From the NCBI RefSeq assembly GCF_001277235.1, contig NZ_CP012267.1:124001-188000 (forward strand): DNA of 64,000 bases, read 5' to 3'. Under the pieces are notes generated by a model. The model searched no databases and had not been told where the DNA came from. It worked only from the letters and a program-made list of their open reading frames with translations. Source of the stretch: Cronobacter dublinensis subsp. dublinensis LMG 23823 (lineage in GTDB: Bacteria; Pseudomonadota; Gammaproteobacteria; Enterobacterales; Enterobacteriaceae). A program made the translations under genes and the position numbers. Of the stretch, positions 1 to 9,000 are shown piece after piece (position 1 is the first letter of the stretch; each line of letters opens with the position of its first letter).

Positions 1-3000
1 GGGTCAACCTGGGGAATCTGAACGCCCGCCAGGGCGACATCACGCTCGACGCCAGCGGCAGGCTGGCCGTTAAAAACAGCCTTGCGAGCGGTACGCTGAC
101 GGCGAAAGGCGACAACGTCACGCTCAGCGGCGAGCATAAAACCGGCGGCGCGCTCGCGGTCAGCAGCCGCGGCGATGTGGCGCTCCGTGATGCGTCGCTT
201 GCGAGCGACGGCGCAATAACCCTTGCCGCCGATGGCACGCTCTCCTCAGCCGCCAGCACGCTCACCAGCGGCCAGAGCCAGACGCTGAAGGGCAAAACCG
301 TCACGCTGGATAACGCCACCCGCGTTGATGCCAGAAACGACGTCACGCTCAACGGCGGTGCGCTCGAAAACCAGGCGCAGATAAGCACAGGCGGCAGTGC
401 GCAACTCAGCGGCGAGCGCCTCACCAACAGCGGGCAGATTGCGGCAAAGGACCGTCTGGAAACCCGCGCGACGCGCCTTACCAACAGCGGTACGCTGCAG
501 GGCAACGGCGTGAACGTCGAAAGCGACGCCGTGACCAACAGCGGCACGCTGCAAAGCGGCGCGGATCTTACGCTGAACGCCGCGACGCTCGATCAACAGG
601 GCACCCTCAGCGCCCGTGGCGATGCCGCACTCACGGCCCGCGACAACCTGAATAACCGCGCCAGCGGAAACATCCTCACTGACGGCACGTTGACGGTAAA
701 CGCCGGTACGCTCACCCAAAACGGCACGCTTTCCGGCACGAAGGGCATTCAGGCCCGCACGCAGCGCACCACATCCGGTAAGGGAGCGCTTACTACCAGT
801 CAGGGCGACATCCGGCTGGATGCCACGCAGGACGCCGATCTGAATGGCCAGACGATGGCCGCAGGCAACCTGACGCTGACCGGTGACGCCGTCACCACGC
901 AGCAGGGCGCGCAGCTGCAAAGCGGGCGCGATCTCTCTGTCACCGCCCGCGACGCCACGCTGAACGGCACCCAGGCGGCGAAAGGCGCGCTGGACGTGAC
1001 GGCGCAGCGCCTGAGCCACAGCGGCAAATCGGACGCCGCCACCACCCGCGTGACGGCCGAAGAACGCCTTGCCAACAGCGGCACGCTACTGGGCGACGCG
1101 CTGACGCTGCGCGGCAAACAGATAACCAACAGCGGGCTGCTGCAGGGCGATCGCGCGCTCAGTCTCTTCGCCGATCGTCTCGACAACCTCAACGGCGGCA
1201 CGCTTTACAGTGCGGCCAGCCTGAGCCTCGATCTGCCTGCGCTTACCAACCAGGGGCTTATCACCACCGATGGCGACCTGACGCTTCGCGGCGGGCACAT
1301 CACCAACGGCGGGCTGTTACAGAGCCAGCACGCGCTGGAGGTGGCGGCCGGGCAGCTTGATAACCTTTCCGGCGGCACGCTGTACGGCGCAGACGGCCTG
1401 CGCCTGACGCTCCCCACGCTCAGTAACCAGGGGCTTATCTCTACCAACGGCGATCTGACGCTGCACGGGCAGGATCTGGCCAATGGCGGTGAAATCAACG
1501 GGGTAAATGTTCGGGGCGATCTCGCCACGCTCGATAACCGTGGCCGTCTGCTGGCGGACAACGCCATGACGCTCAGTGCCGCCACGCTCAACAACGACGG
1601 TACGCTGGCGGCCCGCCACCTGACCCTCACCGCCGATCGCCTGCACAACCTGGGGCTGGCGCAGGGAGATAACGCGCTGAACGTCACGGCCGGTGACACG
1701 GAGAACCAGGGCGCGCTGCGCACGGGCGGCACGCTTGATTTACAGGGCGAGACGCTGACCAACCGCGGTGAGCTCAGCGCCACCGCGCTGCTGCTCGCGC
1801 TCGCGAAGAGCGCTGACAACAGCGGCAGGATGATTGCAACAGATGCGCTGCGCCTCACAACTCCCGCGTTTACCAACAGCGGCACGCTGGCGGCCGCCAC
1901 GCTTGAACTGGGCAGCGATACGCTCACCAACCGCGGCACGTTGCAGGGCACCCGTGAACTCCGTGCGCACGGTAAAGCGCTGGATAACCAGCAGGGCGGG
2001 GTGGTGCTCACGGGCGGCGCGCTGACGCTCGTGAGCGACACGCTCAACAACGCCGGGCTGTTGCAGGGCGACACGCTCGCACTCACCGCGCGCGACTGGC
2101 GCAACGACGGTAACGCGCTCGGGCAAAACGGGGTGACGGCAAACATCGCCGGTACGCTGACCAACCAGGGCAACGTGTTAAGCCAGCAGGCGATGACGGT
2201 GAACGCGGGGCATGCTGACAACGGCGGCGCGCTGATGGCGAAAGTGCTGGCGCTACACGGCGACCTGCAAAACAGCGGTCTTCTCCAGGGCAGCGACGCC
2301 CTGAGCTGGGACGGCGCATCGCTCACTAACGCCGCAGACGGCCAGCTTACCGGCGGCAATACGCTTGCGCTCAACGGCACGACGCTCGCCAACCAGGGCC
2401 AGATGCAGGCGCGCGCCGTCACGGTGACCGGCGATATCCTGCGTAACGGCGGCACGCTGCAGGCGACCGACAGCCTCACCGCGACCCTCGGCCAGCAGCT
2501 GGATAATCAGGGCAAACTGCTGAGCCAGAACCAGGCCCGCGTAAGCGCCGCGACGCTTATTAACGACGGCGCGCTGGCGGCCCGCGCGCTCGATATTCAG
2601 GCGCCGGACGTCACCAACCGCGGCACGCTGGCGGGCAACGACAGCCTCACCTTCACCACGCGCAACCTTTATAACGGTGCCGGCGGTCAGATTGCCACCG
2701 GCGCGGGCCTGACGCTCGATCTCAGTCAGTTAGAGAACCAGGGCCTGCTGTCGGTGAACGACGGGCTGACGCTCCGGGCGGGCAGCCTGACGAACGGCGG
2801 CGATATGCAGGCCGGGGCGCTGGATCTCACCCTCAACGGCGCGCTGGACAACAGCGGACGGCTGATTGCCGACGGGCGCGCGCAGATGACGGCGGGCACG
2901 CTCACCAACAGCGGCTCGCTGGCGGGCGAAGACGTCACGCTTGGCGCGGCGTCCATCCGCAACGGCGGGCTGATTCAGGGCACGCACAGCGCCGGTGCCA

Positions 3001-6000
3001 CGGCGCAGACGCTCACGAACGACGCCAGCGGCACCTGGCTTTCAGGCGGCGCGCTCACGCTTCGCGGCGCTGACCTCACCAACGCCGGGCAGATGCAGGG
3101 CGATACGCTCACGCTTACCGGCAACAGCCTCGATAACCGCGGCGTCATCAACGGCATTCACGGCGTCACCGGCACGCTGCAGGGCGCGCTCACCAGCGAC
3201 GGGCAGATAGTCAGCCGTGGCGACGCGACGCTCACGGCGGGCAGCCTCACCGGTAGCGGCCGTCTGGTGGCGGATAACCTCACGCTGCGGGCCGATACGC
3301 TCACCAACAACGGGCTGTGGCAGGGCACCACGGCGCTGAACGCCACGGGCGACACCATCACCACCGGCGCGAACGCCCGCACGCTTAGCGGCGGGGCGCT
3401 GACGCTCGATGCCGGTACGCTCACCACCGGGGGCACGCTGCAGGGCCAGCAGGTCACGGTGGATGCCGACACCTGGACCCACGGCGGCACGTTAATCAGC
3501 CTCGGCGGGCTGGGCGCGCAGACGCAAGGTACGCTGACCAACAACGGCTCGCTGTTAAGCCAGGGCGCGGCGACCGTCACGGCGGGCGAGCTTGCCAACA
3601 ATGGCGACCTGCTGAGCCAGGGGGCGCTGACGCTCGACGGGCAGCGGCTGACCAACCGTGGCGCGCTGCAGGGCGACACCCTGACCGCGTACCAGAACCA
3701 GATCAACAACCAGGGCAGCATGACCGGCGCGCAGGGGCTGACGCTCACCGCCCGGCCACAGCCGCGGATGGCACGGATGCTGCTGGCCGCACCGGCGCGT
3801 GAGCTTATCAACGGCGCGAACGGTGCGCTGCTCACCGGCGGTACGCTGCGTATCGATTCCGGCGCGGTGACCAACGCCGGACGCTGGCAGGGGCAACAGA
3901 TTCTGCTGAACGCGCAGCGCCTCGATCTCAGCGGCGCTATCCAGAGCGCCGACGGTCTGAACATCACGCTTTCCGGCGATCTTAACAGCCTGTCGGGCAG
4001 TAAAATCACGGCGCTCGGCGCGGCGGCGCTGGACGCCCTCGCCATGACCAACCAGGGCGAATGGACGGCGAAAAACCTGACGCTCACCGGCGACAGCCTG
4101 CGCAATGAAGGCGCTATCACCGGCGTCAACGGCCTGACGGCGACCATCGGTAATGACGTCACCCAGACCAGCAACGGCAAAATGTTAACCGGCGGCGCGC
4201 TGACGCTGAACGCAGGCGCGGTAAACAACCAGGGGGCGGTGCAGGGCGGCACGCTTGGCATCACCACCGGCGGGCTCATCAACAGCGGCCGGTTGCAGGG
4301 CGATAACGGCGCGACGCTCATTGCGCGCGGCGCGTTCACCAATAACGCGGGCGGGCAGGTTATCAGCCGCCAGGCTCTCGCCGTGACCACGCCGGTGCTG
4401 GTAAACAACGGCCTGATACAGGGCGGCGGCAACACTCGCGTGGACGCCACCACCTCCGCGCGTAACGACGGCAAACTGCTTTCCGGCGGCCAGCTGACGC
4501 TCACCACGCCGCAGTTCACCGGCGCGGGCTGGTTGCAGGCAGCGACGCTCATCCTGAATGCCGCGAATGCCACCAACAGCGGCACCTGGCTTGCGGATCA
4601 GGGTACGCTCACCGGCACCACGCTGACCAACCAGGGCACCACGCAGGGCGGGGCGCTGACGGTCAACTACGGCACACTCAATAACAACGGCACGCTGCTC
4701 GGGAATAACCAGCTGACGGTCAATGCAAATCAGGTGAACCAGCAGGCGACAGGCAAGCTCTTCTCTGGCGGCGATCTGTTGATTGGCAGCTCGGGGCTGA
4801 ACGCGGCGGGCCAGCTGGTGGCGCTCGGCAACCTGACCCTTAAGCTCACCAACGCGTTTACCAATACCAACGCGCTGGCGGCAGGGAAAACCCTTACCGT
4901 CACCAGCAATGGCGCTATCGACAACCGCGGCGTGCTGCAGGGCCAGGCGGTGAACGTCAGCGCGGGCGGCGCGCTTGCCAACAACGGACAGATCACGACC
5001 GGCAGCGGCGCGAGCACGCTCAGCGGCAGCAGCGTGGCGCTGAACGGCGCAGGCACGTTACAGGGCGGCGGCGATGTGAATATCGTGAGCCGCGGAAACA
5101 TCACCGTAGACGGCTTTACCGGCACCCGCGGCAGCCTGACGCTCACCGCGCCGGGCAGCATCATCAATACCGCGCTGCTCTACGCGGCAAATAATCTCGC
5201 GCTTTATGCCAATAGCATCACTAACCAGCGCGGCGATATTCTCGCGGGCAACAGCCTGTGGATGCAGAAAGACGCGTCGGGCAATGCGAATGCGGAAGTG
5301 GTGAATACCTCCGGTAATATCGAGACGCAGAATGGCGATATTACGATTAAGACCGTAAATTTGCGCAATGAGCGTGCGGGGCTTAAATCAACCATGCAGA
5401 CCCAGAGTGCAGGCACTACTTATGCATGGATGGGACAACCGAATGTAAATATTCCTGTCGCTGACCTGGGAATAGATACCCTGGTTCAGGATTCATATAT
5501 TGGGCTTTCTAACGAAACTTCAGGTAGCTGCAGTGGTGTGCCTTGTTTCCGGTATGCATACAACATTATTTATTATCATCCTCTTAAAGAGTATGAAACG
5601 CGGAAGTTTATATTAGAACAAACGCAACAAGAAATATCATCCGAAGGTAGTAGTGCTCTTATTTCATCAGGTCGGAATCTCGTTGTTAGTGCAGGCTCGC
5701 TTAATAACCAGGCCAGTAACATAATTGCAAATAATAACATTAATCTGGAAGGCCAAAGTTTAAATAACCAGAGTTATCAATCCGGTAGCCATATTAAATA
5801 TGCTGTATATAACTATTCGGGTCCAAAACCTGGATCGCGGAATGTTGATGCCACTGGTTATACGATGAACGGCACTCGTTATCTCAGGGATATCGCTTAT
5901 AAATTTGAAAACTATGTGACAGAAACTGTAAACGGTGAACTCTACCGCGCCGTTATTCAGGCCGGTGGTAACATCACCGCGAATTTTGCCGATAATATCA

Positions 6001-9000
6001 GTAACACCAGCACCACTGCGAACGCAGGGAGAACCAGCAACACCATTACCGCGCCGTCCCTGAATATTCTGAGCCATCAAAGTATTGGCGGTAGCGTGCA
6101 AAAACAGGCGCTGGCAGGCGGTGCGGCCGTCGCCGTCAACTCGCCGGAGTGGAAAGATCAGCTCCAGGGCGCGCTGCAACAGATTAACGGCGGCGGGGCG
6201 CTGGAAAACACTGCGGGCGGCACTTCGCTTGCGAATATTTCCACCAGCAAAGCGGGCAAGGCGAACCTCGGCAGCGTGGGCGGCCTGGCGAATGCGGGCG
6301 TCACGGCGGCGAGCACAGGCAACATCGCAGGGGGCGCGCTGGCGAGCTACCAGAGCAAACCCGTTGATACCAGCGCGTATCCGCTGCCTTCGGGCAATAA
6401 CGGCTTTTTCGTGGTCTCCGATAACCCGAAAAGCCCGTACCTGATCAACGTCAACCCGAAACTGGACGGCCTGGGCGAGCTCGATCCGGCGCTGTTCGGC
6501 GATCTCAATAAACTGCTGGGCGTTCAGCCTGGCGCTGCGCCGCGTGAAACGCGCGCGAGCTTCACCAATGAAAAACAGTTCCTCGGCTCGTCTTATATGC
6601 TCGGGCGGCTCAACCTCAACCCGGACTATGACTACCGCTTCCTCGGCGACGCCGCGTTCGACACCCGTTACGTCAGCAATACGCTGCTGAACCAGACCGG
6701 TAACCGCTATCTCAACGGCGTCGGCTCCGATCTCCAGCAGATGCAGTACCTGATGGACAGCGCGGCGGCGCAGCAAAAGTCGCTCGGCCTGCAGTTTGGC
6801 GTGGCGCTGACGCGCGATCAAATCGCCTCGCTTGATAAAAGCATTCTCTGGTGGGAAACCGCCACGGTGAATGGCGAGACGGTGATGATCCCGAAACTCT
6901 ATCTCTCGCCGAAAGACGTGACGGTTAACAACGGCAGCGTGATCGCCGGCAACAACGTCAGCCTGAAAGGCGGCGACATCACTAACAGCGGCAGCACGCT
7001 ACTGGCCAAACAGGATCTCAAACTCGACAGCCAGAACAGCATCAGCAACCTCAATGACGGCCTGATGAAAGCGGGCGGCAACCTGAACCTCAGCGCCATT
7101 GGCGATATCAATAACATCAGCTCGGCCATTCGCGGGCAAACCGTGGCGCTGGAGAGCGCCGACGGCAGCATTAATAACATCACGCTTGCCGAACAGACCA
7201 GCATTGACGCGCGCGGTAAGTACGGCAGCGTCATGCTGAAAGACACCACGCTCGGCAGCACGGCCACCATCAGCGCGCAGGACAGCCTGGCCTTGCAGGC
7301 CGGTAAAAACATCACGCTCATCGGCGCGAACCTGACCTCTGGCGGCGATCTGCTGATGAACGCCTGGGGCGATATCGCGGTGAATGCCAACCAGGTAAAC
7401 GATGCTTACGGGCAGTCGGGCTTGCGGAATAACACCAATACCAGCCGTTCTTCGATGACCTACCAGGGCAGCACCATCAGCGCAGGCGGCAATCTCGGCA
7501 TCAAAGCCGGTGATAACCTCAGCGTGGCGGCAAGTGATATCAAAGCAGGCGGCAGCGCGGCACTCGCCGCAGGCGGCGATCTTAATCTCGACGCGCTGCA
7601 CACCAGCAACAACAGCCGTAGCGGCAAGAGCGAAACGCACAGCACCGGGCTTGATCGCACGACCGTTTCCGCGGGTGACAACCTGACGCTGAGCGCGGGT
7701 CGGGACATCAACGCCCGTGCGGCGGCTCTGGCGGCGGAAGATAATCTCGGTATTCAGGCTGGCCGCGATGTCAACCTGGAGGCCGAGGCTACCACCGCAG
7801 GCAATAGCTATCGCTCGAAGAAGAAAACCACCATCAACGAGTCCGTGCGCCAGCAGGGCACGGAACTGGCGAGTGGCGGGAATACGTTCATTGTCGCCGG
7901 GCGTGATATGAACGCCGAAGCGGCGCAGGCTACGGCGAAGGGCGATATCGGCGTGACGGCGGGGCGCGATATCAACCTCGCGACCGCCACCGAGAGCGAT
8001 TACCACTACAAAGAAGAAACCAAAACCAAAAAAGGCTTCCTGAAGAAAACCACCACGCACACGGTGTCTGAGCAGAGCGCCACGCGCGAAGCGGGCACGC
8101 TGCTGAGCGGCGATAACGTCACGCTGAAGGCGGGTGAAGACCTGCTCGTCAAAGGCTCTGCGGTGGCGGGCGACGGTAACGTCGCGCTGAGCGCCGGTAA
8201 AAACGTGGATATCGTGGCGGCGACCAATACCGATGCGAACTGGCAGCTCAAAGAGAAGAAAAAGAGCGGCCTGATGGGATCCGGCGGGATCGGCTTTACC
8301 ATCGGCAGCAGCAAAACGCGTCATGAGCTGAAAGAGAAGGGCACGACCCAGAGTCAGAGCGTCAGCACCATCGGCTCGACCGGCGGCAACGTCAGCATCA
8401 CCGCAGGTGAACAGGCGCGCGTCAGCGGCGCCGATCTGGTGGCCGGGAAAAACCTCACGCTTACCGGCGACAGCGTCATTATCGAGCCGGGACACGACAA
8501 ACGCACCCGCACCGAGACTTTCGAGCAGAAATCCAGCGGGCTTACCGTGGCGCTCTCGGGCGCGGTGGGCGATGCCGTTAACAGCGCCGTTACCACGGCG
8601 ATGGCCGCGAAAGAGCAGAGCGACAGCCGCCTTGCCGGGTTGCAGGCGACAAAAGCTGTGCTTTCTGGCGCGCAGGCAGCTCAGGCGGGACGACTTGATG
8701 CAGCGAAGGGGACAGATCCTTCTAACAATGCATCTATTGGCGTGATGGCTTCGCTTGGCGCGCAGTCATCAAAATCCAAATCCCAATTTGAACAGGACAC
8801 AACGACTGGCAGCACGCTCAACGCCGGGAAAGATCTCAGCATCACCGCCACAGGAAAAGGCCAGACAGCCAACCGTGGCGACATCCGCATCGGCGGCAGT
8901 GAGCTGAAAGCGGGCAACGACATTACGCTGAATGCGGCGCGCGATATCAACCTGGTCTCCTCTGCCAACGTCCAGAAGCTGGAAGGCAGCAATTCCAGTA

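Noticed and set aside
1..5300. Regularly recurring short sequences that could suggest a CRISPR array or tandem DNA repeat
   Set aside because: The repeats vary in length and sequence and keep the reading frame. They are haemagglutinin protein repeats.
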